From Brachycybe producta (lineage: Eukaryota; Arthropoda; Diplopoda; Playtdesmida; Andrognathidae), in the NCBI GenBank assembly GCA_036925085.1, contig JAUPFP010000021.1, forward strand, positions 2,258,027 to 2,322,026: DNA of 64,000 bases, in the 5' to 3' direction. The notes beneath the pieces are model-generated. The model had not been told where the DNA came from. It ran no database searches and saw only the letters and a program-made list of their open reading frames with translations. Positions 46,905 through 59,825 of this stretch are shown piece after piece. Numbering within the stretch: the stretch's first letter is position 1; every line of letters begins with the position of its first letter. Both the position numbers and the translations under genes were made by a program.

Positions 46905-47112
46905 GAACAAGGGAAACGACATAAAAAAATCATGTACGAGATTCACCAAGATTCACAGCAGAGTGTACGTATTGCAAGCCATTTTACTTTTTGTCCGCAT
47001 TTTACTGAATATTCAGATTAGAACTGAATTCTGAAAATCTAGTAAAACACGAATAAAAAATGAAATGGCTTTTCATACCGTACGAGATTCATATTCCGTA
47101 TCGTCCCCCATG
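46905..47112. repeat. Family-G MITE (about 200 bp)
   Basis: The left end AACGACATAAAAAAATCATGTACGAGATTC pairs loosely with the right end GTACGAGATTCATATTCCGTATCGTC; inner arms are GCCATTTTACTTTTTGTCCGCATTTTACTGAA and its mirror. Two more copies lie between ATG4 and MINDY. Here it lies upstream of the Asterix start. Confidence 0.65.
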
Positions 47113-47495
47113 AGCAGGGTTAATTTTATTAGTCGCCGCTGCAAAACTTTTTTTTTTTTGCTTTTATGGCGCCGACGAATCGATCTTTCTCGTGTTTTGC
47201 ATAATAAGTAAATTTAGTTAAAGTTTTTAATAATATTTTTTTTATATTCGGATAAACACATTAAGCAGCATTATTAAAATATACTGTTAACAATAAAAAG
47301 TTAATTTTATCATGAAAACTTGATCGATGCGCCGCCGACATCAATTTAAAAATAATCATGCCGGCTACACTGTAACCACAATCATAGGGATTTTACTTTC
47401 ATTACGTCATAATAGGGAATAAAATTGTTGAAATTATTATTTCCGGTTGAATTCTTATAATATTTTCTCCGGTCGTTTGTATAAAAATAGTCTAG

Positions 47496-48640
47496 ATGAT
47501 GGATGTTTTGCGTCACACTAATAGCTCTAGTGACCCACGAAGACCAGACAAGGTTCACAGGTATTAAAAAATATCTACGGAATTAATAATTTAGGGTCCA
47601 TTATTAATTTTTTGTATGCATTCGATTTCGTCTTTATTCATCTATGGGCAGTGTCGCCAGATCGTATCCATTAATATCCCTATAAATAGGTGTTTTATCC
47701 CTATTACTCGTTTTCTATTTGTAGGTGACCTTAAAAAGAAAAATTGGGTCCCTTGAAAATTTGAAATGGTCAAAAATAGCTCGTCCACGTTCTTAATTGC
47801 CGAACTGTCCGAAATACAAGAAAATCTCATTAATAAATTACCTTGAAGGAGGGGATCTAGACCCTTAAAATAGATTCTCCCCCCCACCTTATTCAAGGCC
47901 GACATCTACAAAAATAGATAAACATATCAATAAAAACATAAAATAGGTTTCTTATTTTAATAATATATTATTGAATATTGAATTATTATTATTATTATTA
48001 TTTCATGTAGGTACAAGCCTTCGACTGCGGGAGCAACGACTAACCCAGGAGATGACCCAACTCCAGATTACATGAATGTCCTTGGCATGATATTCAGTAT
48101 GTGTGGACTTATGATGAGAGTAAGAGAAACAACACATTTCTAAGAAAATAAATTTCAACCCTTTTTTTTTCCTGAAACAAACAAAAAAAAAAAAAATAAA
48201 GAATTTTTAAAAAGAAAAACAATTAAATTTCTCGTCACATTTCAAAGTCAAATAAGTTTGTTTGACATATCACGTAATAATTGCAAGATAATACTTATCT
48301 TTCTTATCTTCGTTTGTTAATTTTTCAGTTAAAATGGTGTGCCTGGGTTGCTCTCTACTGTTCTTGTATCAGTTTCGCTAATTCTCGTATCACTGACGAT
48401 ACGAAACAAATCTTGAGTAGTTTCATGTGAGTTGTTGTGTTTTGTTTCTAATAAGAAATTATAAAAATACTGTTTATTTTCACATAATATATTTCTGAAG
48501 CGATGGTGAATTTATTAATAAACAAAAAAAAAATATGTGAATTTTGTTATGACCAATTTTTCAGGCTTTCCATTTCGGCCGTCGTGATGTCGTATTTACA
48601 GAATCCACAACCGATGGTACCACCTTGGTCAGCTTTCTAA
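47496..48640 (+). CDS. WDR83OS: Asterix (WDR83OS), PAT-complex membrane chaperone subunit
   Basis: Four exons (47496-47560, 48011-48119, 48329-48426, 48565-48640) encode 115 residues, close to the 106 of human Asterix. Conserved blocks are [14 protein letters not shown] near the N-terminus, [42 protein letters not shown] and the C-terminal [13 protein letters not shown], followed here by three extra residues. The three hydrophobic stretches fit a small ER membrane protein. In animals Asterix pairs with CCDC47 in the PAT complex, which holds polar transmembrane helices during insertion by the Sec61 translocon. All introns are GT-AG. Tandem ATGs open the frame. AATAAA signals follow at 48678 and 48688. 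Confidence 0.96.
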
Positions 48641-48677
48641 AATAAATAATACACTTTGTGATTTGCATTCCTTGTCA

Positions 48678-48693
48678 AATAAATTTCAATAAA
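48678..48693 (+). terminator. Tandem polyadenylation signals of the Asterix gene
   Basis: AATAAA occurs at 48678-48683 and 48688-48693, about 40-50 bases past the stop codon. Confidence 0.7.
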
Positions 48694-48869
48694 ATTGAGT
48701 TCAGTTTTCAAGTGTTTTTTTCTGCTTTTTTTGAAGTAATATTATTAAGATGAACTTTAACTTAGTTTTCTAAAAATAGAAAAATAAATGAATCACTAAA
48801 AGATGATTTTAATGAGTTTAAAATGACATTTTTATGTAAGTTTAAAAATTATCAAATTTAAAGTTTTTC

Positions 48870-48990
48870 AATATTCATCAAAATGAAAATGGTTTAGCGG
48901 CTTATTTACTCTTCTAGTTTCTATAAACCTTTTCAAGTTATTTGTTGTTTATGAAATACAAAATATATAATCAGATTTTGATTAAAACTG
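48870..48990. repeat. Family-A MITE fragment
   Basis: The TTTACTCTTCTAGTTTCTATAAACC piece and a TAATCAGATTTTGATT end remain. Confidence 0.45.
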
Positions 48991-49688
48991 TAAGCTGTCT
49001 TATTTTGCCATATTTTACAGCAATCACATTAATTTTATGCTTTTTTTTCCCATTCAAAGACACTAAAGACTAGAATTTGCTATTTGATAGATCATTTTTA
49101 TATAAAAGTTCATGATTAAAAAATTCTAGCCTCTGACCAGCCTTTTTTATTGTAAAAAGCATATATTAATGATTGCTCTATTTATATTTCTTTTTTTAAA
49201 TAAAAGTCTATTAAACTAAATAATGTTTTTATAATTTTTAATATAATTTAATAACTTATTTTCCCATTTTACGATAATTGAACTAAAAATCCCGCGTAAA
49301 TCTTTCAAATTTCGCGGCAAGAGAACGAGAAGAAAAAAAAAAAAACCCCCTACTAGTGCCATCTAGTGACCATATGATAAATTAACATACCGGCAAATTA
49401 ACATTGTATTCGATTGCAGTAAACGTAAGACTTTGCAAAGGAATGTAGATGACGTCATAGGGGTTCTTTCTCAATACAGCTGTGACATTATCCGCAAGCT
49501 GCGAATCTACGGTTGCAGCTTGCGAAAAGAAAAGAATTCTCAACTTTTTTTCAATCTCCATTATTGTCTGAACGCACAATTTAAGAAAAGAATTCAATAA
49601 TAAGGAAGTAAATTAATTAATTAATGTGTGTAAATTGATCTGTCATTTATGGAAGTTTTGAAGGTTCATTTTATTTGTGTTTTTCTGA

Positions 49689-51444
<1,756 letters not shown>

Positions 51445-51539
51445 CTCTTCTTTTCTTTTGAAACAAAAATGTCATAATCTCAAAACAACCCAAAAGAATA
51501 ATATTTTTCAAAATAAACAATATCAATTTGTTATTATTA

Positions 51540-51545
51540 AATAAA
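51540..51545 (+). terminator. Polyadenylation signal of AK3
   Basis: AATAAA about 95 bases after the stop codon. Confidence 0.65.
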
Positions 51546-51624
51546 CTGTTAAATCTTGTATTTGTTATTTCCACAATAATAAACAAAAAGTGCTATCAAA
51601 ATAAAATACGTTTTCGATTTTATT

Positions 51625-52420
51625 TTTTCGTATTAACTTTCAGAAGACAAAATTGAATGTGTTTTAGAAACTAGACGGGTAGCTCAATCACTTAAGTTTT
51701 ATTTTCCTGTTGATATATTACAAAATAAGCTTTTATTTCATTTTGAAAATGACCCAAGCAGACGATATTTTTTAAATTTTTGCCTATAAGAGGTTGAGTT
51801 CAACATACAATTAGGTGATTTAAGAAATCCTTCTAGTTTTTAAAACAATTCCTAACTTCTCTTAATTTTACTCTTCTGAAAGACAGAAGAATATCAAATC
51901 AAGAGTTCAAAAATCAGCTGTTCATAAAACATCTCAAGGTGGTTTTAAACTCTTACTTAAAGTTATTTCATCTTTTAGAAGGAAAACTGAACAAGTGTTT
52001 TAGAAACTAGAAGAGTAGCTCATTATTTTAATGCTTATATATATCAAAATAAACTTTTTTATTGACAAAATTAAAAAAAAATATTATCTGATTAAAGTGT
52101 GGTCATTTTCAAACTGACATAAAAAGTTTATTGTGAAACATATCAACATGAAAGTAAGGCTAACCTTTCTAGTTTCTAAAGTACTTCCTAGTTTCTCTTA
52201 ATATTGCTCCTCTGAAAGACACAACAATCAGAGTTCGAAAATTCTGCTGTTTATGAACGATTTTGAGCATATTTTCATGTTGATATCTTTTAAAATAAAT
52301 TTCATTTTTTTTCTCTAAAAAGTTTTATTTTGAAAGAATCAACGTAAAAAGTGATTCAAACAAACACCTTTCTAGTTTCTAAAATTCACCAGCTCATAAA
52401 CCATCTTAAACTGGAAGATA
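51625..52420. repeat. Two adjacent family-A MITEs between AK3 and ATG4
   Basis: The first (about 51625-51960) ends TCAGCTGTTCATAAAACATCTCAAGG. The second (about 51960-52420) begins TTTCATCTTTTAGAAGG and ends AGCTCATAAACCATCTTAAA. Both have the TAGAAACTAGA.GGGTAGC core and inverted partners. Confidence 0.7.
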
Positions 52421-52684
52421 CTTTTAAATAAACTCAAACATATATACAATTTTTGGGGCCTTTTTTTTATAAATTAAAGGTACGGATATTATATTACTTT
52501 ACAATTTTTACTACAATTCACCTAAAAAGTTTTATACAACTCTTTTTTTTTTTTACCGTCATTACCTCTTTCTTTTTTCCACAATCCGACCGACCGAGCA
52601 AGTTCTTGGCAGTTTATTATACAAAAGTCTAAGGCAACATCAAAGCAGCACAATTTTTTTTTCCGTCTTTTGTACACATGGTTT

Positions 52685-55600
52685 TCATAGAAAGACGAAT
52701 TCTTCGTAATCTTCGTCTTCCGACACTTGTCCATCTCCGCTGTACCCAGCAAACGATTGATCGCAACTGAGACTCTGCACGAGTCCGTAGGGCACAACAT
52801 GATTCTGCTCGCTGTTTTCAGCTACCACAAACACCGGATAATCCGCCTGCGGATGTGGAGGCGTTAAAACCTGAAACACAATCTATTGCCAGCAACACGT
52901 CCCAAATTGCTTTTTCGGTTTTTTTTAGAATCTAACTTAAATTTGCCTCAATGGAATTATTTTTTTTTTTCAAAGCTAAACTAAACCCAAAAAAGTAACC
53001 GAGAAGAAGAAGAAAAAAAGAAATAATGAAACAACTTACCTCGTTACATGAAGCCAAGAATCTCAGAACGTCGGCTCTCGTCCTACAGTAAAATCCGATC
53101 GTACAACTCGGATCCATCCTCGAAAAAGACAATTTCCTCGGAGACATGCAATGGAAAGACTGTAAAGGAAAATCCGGACTTCTAACGTCGACCGCTTCCT
53201 GACAGTAGTGAGGATCCAAGTGGATTAGTTTATCCTCTTTTTTTTTATAGAACGAGAAAAGAAAAAAAAACGTAAACGACATAATTTGGTTTCAAAGCGT
53301 AAAAGCTCCTCGAATTCTTGATTGTTTTGTCTTTCAGAAGCAAAATTAAAAGAAACTTGAAAGTATTTTAGAAACTAGAAGGGTAGCTGAATCACTTAAG
53401 GACATCTTCAGGTCTGATATCTTTTAAAATAAACTTTTTATTGTCAGTTTCGAATTCTCAATACTCGTTTTTCAATTCAAGATGGGTCAAAAATCATTAC
53501 TTTAACTTTGGTCCTTTTCAAACTCATAAAAAAAGTTCATTTTGAAAGATATTAAGAATTAAATTATGTTCTTAAGTGATTCCTTTACTCTTAGTTTCAA
53601 AGTTTCTAAAAAATTTAATGTGTTTTAGAAACTTGATAAGTAAACTTATCACTTAAGACTCTTAAGTGATACATTTACTCTTCTAGTTTCTAAAAAAACA
53701 CTTTGAAGAGCATTTTTATAGTACCTAAAATGACTCAACTTTTAAGCAGTTTCAAGTTGAGCCAAAAATGATAACATAGGACATTTTTAAACTCGTAAAC
53801 TATTAAACAGATGATATTTCTTTAAATTTGTATCTATAAAAAGTTTACTTTGAAAAATATCAACAGGAAAATACTATTGAAATATGAAGTGAATTCAGCT
53901 ACCCTTCCAGTTTCTAAAATACAAATTTTTCTTGATTTTGCTCCCAAAAGGACAAACAAACAAAACAGATTTCGAAAATCAACTGTGCGTAAAATATCGA
54001 AAACGTGGCCACTGAAACCTTGCCAGCCGACGAAATAGAGCGAATGTCTCGGACGACCTCCAATGATTCCGATACAATGTTCGTTCGAAAGAATGGCTTG
54101 AACACATTTGAAGTAGATTGGATTTAGAACTTCTCCTCCTAATCGGACAGGAACTAAGATGATAACTCCTTTCGGTGTTCTAGACGATGCGACTGACGCT
54201 CCAACGTGACAATCCTCGTCTTGACTACTTCCGCAAAGACTCAGAACGTCCTTCTTGTAAACTTCATCACAGGAAAACAAATATTACAAACTCTGAAACT
54301 TACAAAATGAGATCTTGTTCTGTTGTACAGACCGGTACAATCTTGAGCTACGTAAACGCAAATGTCACTCAGAAGAGGATCTTCTCGAGCACAAATCTCC
54401 AAAGACTGCCTGAAATTAAAAAGTTGGGCCATTTTCAAACTGACATAAAAAGTTTATTTTAAAAGATATCAACATGAAAATCGAGCGAATCAGCTACTCT
54501 TCTAGTTTGTAAAATCCTTTCAAGTTTGAGAAGTAAGACTCACTTGATGATGTGAGCAACTGAAGCCGGTCCATACCAATCTCCAGCTTTTTTACCCGAA
54601 CTCTCACCGATTCCGACCAAACGATGTAACGAGAACGGCGTCGTTTTCGACGACAGATCTCCGAACCACCTTACGATCGTTCTGTGAATCAATTCGTTTC
54701 TTGGAGAACTCGTTTGCCACCTCCACGCTACCGTAAACAAAACAAAGAAAACCAAAACACCCCAATCGAATAATTATTTTTGACCGACACACGATGGAGC
54801 GTTGAAAACCGACCTCTTCCTAGAAAATGACAGACAAGAGCTTGAGCCAACATCATCTGTCCACTACGTAACATACAACCCCATCCGCAATCCGTCGTAT
54901 AAGCCGATCCGGCCAAAGTAGGAAACTCTCGTCGATACGTAAACCAAATACGACTGACGAAATCCTGTTTGAAACCATCCATTCCGTAAGCAAGTCCACA
55001 AAACTCCGTTCCGACGTCATCCTTTAGTTTATGATGATAACACTGTCCAAGAAACCATATCGGTGTGTCACGACTGAAATTCGTCTTGATACGAACGGTC
55101 CAACCTTAAAAATTATGCAAACATTACGAAAGTAGTGCAAGCGATAAAAAAGGGAATCTCCTTCACCTACTTACCGTATTTGACATTGTTCCAGACAGAT
55201 AAAAGTTTTGTTTTCATTCGATCTGTTGTCTCGACTTCGTCATTTGGATCGTTGGCTTTTTCTAGAGCCTTAATGGCCCCTTCTGAGCCCCTCACGACCC
55301 CTTCTCGGCCCCCTGTTGCCTTTAAACCAACAGGAGTAGGGCCATCATTTACAACATTTCCTACACTTAATCTAGGTGTAAATTTGTTCAGTGATACGTT
55401 TTCATGTCTTGAATGAGCCGTAGGATTTGATAGAATGTCACAGTCTCTTCTTAACCGTACTACTTCGCCTCTTACGTTAGTTTGCGGTGTTTGAGTACGG
55501 TTAGAGCTACCGGAAGACGATCGATTAATCACCGAAGTTGTCGGTCGATTCATTTGACCACCGACAACTTTCGATGTCACACCACTTGAACACTTCATTT

Positions 55601-55802
55601 TAACACTTGAGTCCGGCTCATTTCGAGTATTAGATGTCCAGTTATCTACCTGATGTTCTTTCGTTCCATTTGTTCTTGTTTCTTGTACACTTTCGTCAAA
55701 ATGTTTGACGTTATTGGCAGCTGATCGACGACATCGATGAGCGATCGCTGGCGAAGACGCCATTTTATAAACTGAACTACTGTCAACGCCCTCTACCGAC
55801 AA
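52685..55802 (-). CDS. ATG4: ATG4C/D-type cysteine protease of autophagy
   Basis: Seven exons (55802-55175, 55104-54814, 54727-54544, 54409-54333, 54261-54019, 53236-53040, 52870-52685) encode about 601 residues; all junctions are GT-AG and in frame. The enzyme cleaves and delipidates ATG8/LC3. The catalytic Cys is C286 in [13 protein letters not shown], with the Asp/His pair in LDPHYC (D482, H484). [28 protein letters not shown] and [11 protein letters not shown] are family blocks. The [14 protein letters not shown] stretch before the core and the C-terminal EEFVFL, a plausible LIR motif, mark the ATG4C/D branch. The first roughly 185 residues are Ser/Thr/Asn-rich and much longer than in human ATG4C or D. 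A later ATG in exon 1 (near 55764) could also serve as the start. The gene is head to head with MINDY. Confidence 0.94.
53285..54000. repeat. Family-A MITEs, two copies in ATG4 intron 5
   Basis: One copy runs from CTCCTCGAATTCTTGATTGTTTTGTC to about 53600; a second, overlapping one runs to about 54000 and ends close to exon 5, with TTTCGAAAATCAACTGTGCGTAAA near 53971. Confidence 0.65.
54415..54540. repeat. Family-A MITE arm in ATG4 intron 3
   Basis: A single arm: CATTTTCAAACTGACATAAAAAGTTTATTTT..AAGATATCAACATGAAAAT then TACTCTTCTAGTTTGTAAA. It fills nearly the whole 134-bp intron. Confidence 0.7.
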
Positions 55803-56678
55803 TAAATACCGGGAGAATAAAAAATTACGTTACACTATTTGAAGTTTAATTAGTTATAAAGGGTAAACAAACATGGAGTACTTTCTAATAATTTAAAACT
55901 ACTAATGACGGCCATGTTAGTAACCCCTCTAGTTGTATTTGCTTAACTCATGGGAAGCGACAAAAAAGAAAATCATGTACGAAATTCACAGTTTTATAGG
56001 CTAACTGAGCGTGACAAGTCATTTAACTTTTCATGCACGTTTTACTGAACACTTAGATTACAAATAAATTCTTAAAATCCAGTAAAACGTGGATAAAAAG
56101 TAAAATCGCTTGCCGTACTGTGTCGTCCCCTTGGTACAAACACTCCTGCATTATAAAACACTTTGTGCTTCAATCATTTACGACATAATGTATCATCATG
56201 TCATCTATACGTGTGTAAGCGGCGGAAACTCAAGGGGGCCGACATAAAAGAAAATCATGTACGAGATTCACTGTGATTCGCAGGAAAAATATATACATAG
56301 CAAACCGTTTTACTTTTTATCCTCGTTTGATTGGATACCCAAAATAAAATAAAATCCTTAAAATGTAAAACCGCATGCTATGCCATACGAAATTCACACC
56401 CTTCCCCTATGTCGTCTCCCTTGAGTAATCCAGCCCATTTAATGACGTCATAAAACTTACGCTTTGTGTACACACATAAACGTGACGTAACACAAAACCG
56501 TTAAGACCGTCATCTATTATGGGCGTGACCGCGTGCTTTATCCTCCACCAGCTCCCCTTTATAAGCATCAGCAATCGGCTGAGATTTACAAATTGTTTAT
56601 CGTGCGAATTCATGTAGTTTATACGTTGTTTTCACATCTAAATAGGTTCGTTTTCGAGAAGTTATTTCTTTGAGAAGG
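55803..56678. promoter_or_regulatory. Divergent ATG4-MINDY intergenic region with two family-G MITEs
   Basis: The two start codons are 876 bp apart in opposite directions. Family-G copies lie at about 55950-56135 and 56232-56425. Several TGACGT/ACGTCA motifs (near 56443 and 56482) resemble CRE/ATF sites. No clear TATA box is seen at either end. Confidence 0.5.
55950..56425. repeat. Two family-G MITEs in tandem
   Basis: Each has GACA.AAAAGAAAATCATGTACGA.ATTCAC at the left and GTCGTC.CCTTG at the right, with the central GTTTTACT...AGTAAAAC pair. They are about 100 bp apart and differ at many positions, so they arrived separately or are old. Confidence 0.7.
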
Positions 56679-59456
56679 ATGTCAAATACAAACATCGATC
56701 ATGAGGACGTTTTAAAGACAGAAACGCCGTCTGGTGGATCGTCTGTCACACAAGGGGAAGGTGGGTGTTTATTAACTACCAAAAGAAAAGGGTTAATAAT
56801 GAAACAGATACACTAATTCAAGAAATATACGAATAAAACAACTCCCATTCTCGTTATATAATTGCAGCAGAAGAACAGAACAAACCGAACGATAAATGCG
56901 ATGATGAAGTCGTGACGACATCGGAAAATGATGCTGTGACGTCACCAAAAGACGAAAATGACGTCATCGTTGTAGATTCCATGGAAAAAGAAGTAAAAAC
57001 ATCTGATGTTGAACTGTCAAAAGAGACGAAAGAAGAAAAAACATGCGTCGAACCGACTGAAATCGGCTTACGAAGTAACGATTCAGTGGAAACAGTCGAA
57101 GAACCGACCCCTGTCCACGAAACATCCGAAGAAGTTTCATCTGGCCACGAAACCGTCGTAGAATCGACTCCTGGTCACGAAACGTTCAAAGAATCAATTC
57201 CTGCTGATGAAACAGTCAAAGAGTCAATTCCTGCTGACGAAACGTTAAAAAAACCGACCTCTAGCCACGAAACGGTTGAAGAACCGACCGTCGGTCACGA
57301 GACGGTCTACGTAAGATCGTATACAAGTGTCATCTCTCTCGGTTAGCAAAGAATAACGAAAGCTTTTCTTTTTTTTGTTGTTGTTGCCAGATATCGAAGG
57401 AAGAAACTCCGAAGTGCGAATCGGCCGCCGTGCTACAATCCATTTATCAGATCAAATGGATTAAATGGAACGATTCTAAAGTGCCTATCGTGACTCAGAA
57501 CGAGAATGGACCTTGTCCTTTGATAGCCGTCATCAACGTTCTTCTTCTTTTGGGTAAAGTTAAACTAAATTACGTTCAGGAGATCATCACGTCCGATCAA
57601 CTAATGGAATTCCTCGGAGATTGTATTCTAGAGAGCGCTCCAAAGGTTTATATCGAAAAAGAATTCCATCTTGAAATTGTTTTTTTGATCGTCTTTTCAT
57701 TTGTAGAACATTTCCGAAGGAGCAAGATTGAATTATGAACAGAATATGCATGATGCGATTGCCGTTGTTCCAAAATTACAAACGGGACTCGACGTTAACG
57801 TTAAATTTACAGGGTATTCCGTGAAGAAAACAGTTTTTGTTCTTTCGTGTCGAGAGTAAAAATAACTTTTATTTTCTTTTCAGAGTACACGACTTTGAAT
57901 ACACTCCGGAATGCATCATCTTCGATCTGCTTAACATACCTTTATATCACGGTTGGCTCGTCGATCCTCAGGCGGAAGATGTCGTAAATGCAGTCGGTAA
58001 ACTCAGCTACAATCAATTGGTCGAAAAGATCATCACGAACAAATCGTCATCGAATAGTGACTTAGTAACGGAAGGTAAAATAAATTCTGAATATTAATAA
58101 GGTTTCAAACTGTTTATAAAAGACAAATATTTTTCTAATTCCGGTTTCTTCTTCTTAAGCTTTGATTGCAGAAAATTTCTTAGAGAAATCGGCTTCACAG
58201 TTAACTTATTACGGACTTTGCGAACTTAACGAGGTTCTCAAATCGAACGAACTTGCCGTTTTATTTAGAAACAATCATTTCTGTACTGTTTTTAAACACG
58301 ACGTAATTATTTTTGATGATAATACAAAAACCGGAAGTTGATAATTTTTTTTAAAAGATGTTCCGTTTTAATTAAATAAGAGAGAACTTCTGCAGTTGGT
58401 TACCGATCAAGGATTTTTAACCGAAAGTAACGTCGTTTGGGAAACGTTATCAAACATCGAAGGCGATTGTCTATTTGTCGATGCGAATTTCGTCACGGTA
58501 CCTCCGAAACCTGCATCGGCCGTTCCGGCAGTCGTTCAACCGCTTGCATCGGGAATCGAACCGAATAGCACGGAACAGATAAACCGAGAGTCTGTTTGTT
58601 TTGAATCCGTGATTCGTTTTTATTTCTGTAATAACTCGAGATGTTTTTTTTAGTTATCTAGTCGCTCTTTCGCTACAGGAACAACAGAAGCGAGAAGAAG
58701 AAGAGGCGAAGGTTTGGCAAGAATACAAAGAAAAGGAATTAGGAGCAACTTCAGAAATGACGGAGTTCGTTTTTTTTTTTTCTTGCTTTCGATATCTTTT
58801 AAACTGATTTTTAAACCTTTTAAATCAGTTTATTCTGTCTTCCAGTGCATAAAATTACGAGAAACTTAAAAGGGTTTCTAGAAACTAGTAGGGTAGCTCA
58901 ATCACTTAAAATTGTTCTCTTTTTGATATTTTTTAAAAATAATCCAACTTTAAGTAGGCATTAATGTTTCATTTTTGTCAATACCCTTAAGTGATTGAGC
59001 TACCCTTCTAGTTTCTAAAACACTTTCTAGTTTCTGTTTAATTTTGCTCTTCTGAAAGACAGAATAATCAAGAGTGCGAAAGTCAGCTGTTCATAAACCA
59101 CCTTGAAGTCGTATTAAATTGGATACTTTTTACGTTTAACAGCGAGGAATTGGCTCGTAGACTTCAAGCGGAGGAACAGAGACAAGCAACACAATTATCT
59201 CGAGCAGATACGACGGCAGGAACATCCGATGTTTCAACCAGTAAACAGGGAGATAATTCGGCGAAGAGTACAAGACAATCCTCGGTCGATAGTCGGTCCG
59301 GAACGAAAAAGAAGAGTGATGTAGGTTTATCTTATAGAAGGAAATAATACGTTTTCTCGTTACATTTTTTTGTGTGTAAATAATCTAGATTAAAATAGTT
59401 TTTCTGCAAATTTTTCTCGTGTTTTTTTTTTTTGTATCTAGTGTGCCATTCTCTGA
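56679..59456 (+). CDS. MINDY: MINDY1/2 (FAM63) K48-ubiquitin deubiquitinase with C-terminal CAAX box
   Basis: Ten exons (56679-56760, 56868-57310, 57391-57645, 57707-57813, 57884-58074, 58160-58302, 58381-58589, 58654-58764, 59143-59320, 59442-59456) encode about 577 residues. The catalytic Cys is C217 in TQNENGPCPLIA and the His about H318 in LYHGWLVDPQ. LVTDQGFL and DYLVALSLQ are further family blocks; the last lies in the region used for ubiquitin binding. Family members trim long K48-linked ubiquitin chains. The N-terminal roughly 175 residues are acidic, with a 10-residue repeat of the type P..HETVEE (about eight units, 57095-57310). Exon 2 starts at a CAGCAG tandem acceptor. The last exon is only 15 nt and supplies C-A-I-L, a geranylgeranylation-type CAAX box like the CILL of human MINDY1. 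AATAAA lies at 59820. Confidence 0.95.
57095..57310 (+). repeat. Intragenic 30-bp coding repeat in MINDY exon 2
   Basis: About eight diverged units encoding P-x-x-(H/D)-E-T-V-x-E-x. The pattern keeps frame throughout and makes an acidic, probably disordered tail. Confidence 0.75.
58790..59110. repeat. Family-A MITE in MINDY intron 8
   Basis: This is one of the best copies: ATACCCTTAAGTGATTGAGCTACCCTTCTAG region, TTTCTAAAACACTTTCTAGTTTC, CTTCTGAAAGACAGAATAATCAAGAG and GTCAGCTGTTCATAAACCACCTTGAAG as its right arm. Confidence 0.8.
59442..59456 (+). other. 15-nt terminal coding microexon (Cys-Ala-Ile-Leu-stop) of MINDY
   Basis: Reading through the exon 9 donor (GAT|GTAGGT at 59321) would give a different eight-residue tail ending at 59347. 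Splicing to the acceptor TCTAG at 59437-59441 gives TGT GCC ATT CTC TGA. The result matches the ...SDC(I/A)(L/I)L end known in vertebrate MINDY1. Confidence 0.85.
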
Positions 59457-59819
59457 AACATTTGCTCAGTTTCACTTTACGGAGAAAAAACAAAACAAAA
59501 ACGTTTATAAGAGTAATTAATTGAAGAAAAAAAAACAAAAAAACCGACAACAATTATAACGGAAAGACACTCGGTACGTCTTCTCTCTCGTGAGGTTTTT
59601 TCTACGAACCAAATCCGCTGGTGCCTGGTTTTGTCGATACGTCTCCTTCTCCGATGTTGCCTCCGTCTCTTTTTTTATTTGGATCGTCTCGTTTTTTTTC
59701 GAGGGCCATCACTTTTTTTTGTGTGCGTTTGTGGACACCGATTGGCTCTTCTTTTTTGTTATTAAAAACAGCATCCAAAATACAAGAAAACTAATGTATA
59801 CCCCCTTTTTTCGTCTTTA

Positions 59820-59825
59820 AATAAA
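59820..59825 (+). terminator. Polyadenylation signal of MINDY
   Basis: AATAAA 364 bases after the stop codon. Confidence 0.55.

Noticed and set aside
53850-54462. Plus-strand open frames opposite ATG4 exons 4 and 5
   Set aside because: They are antisense shadows of well-supported ATG4 exons.
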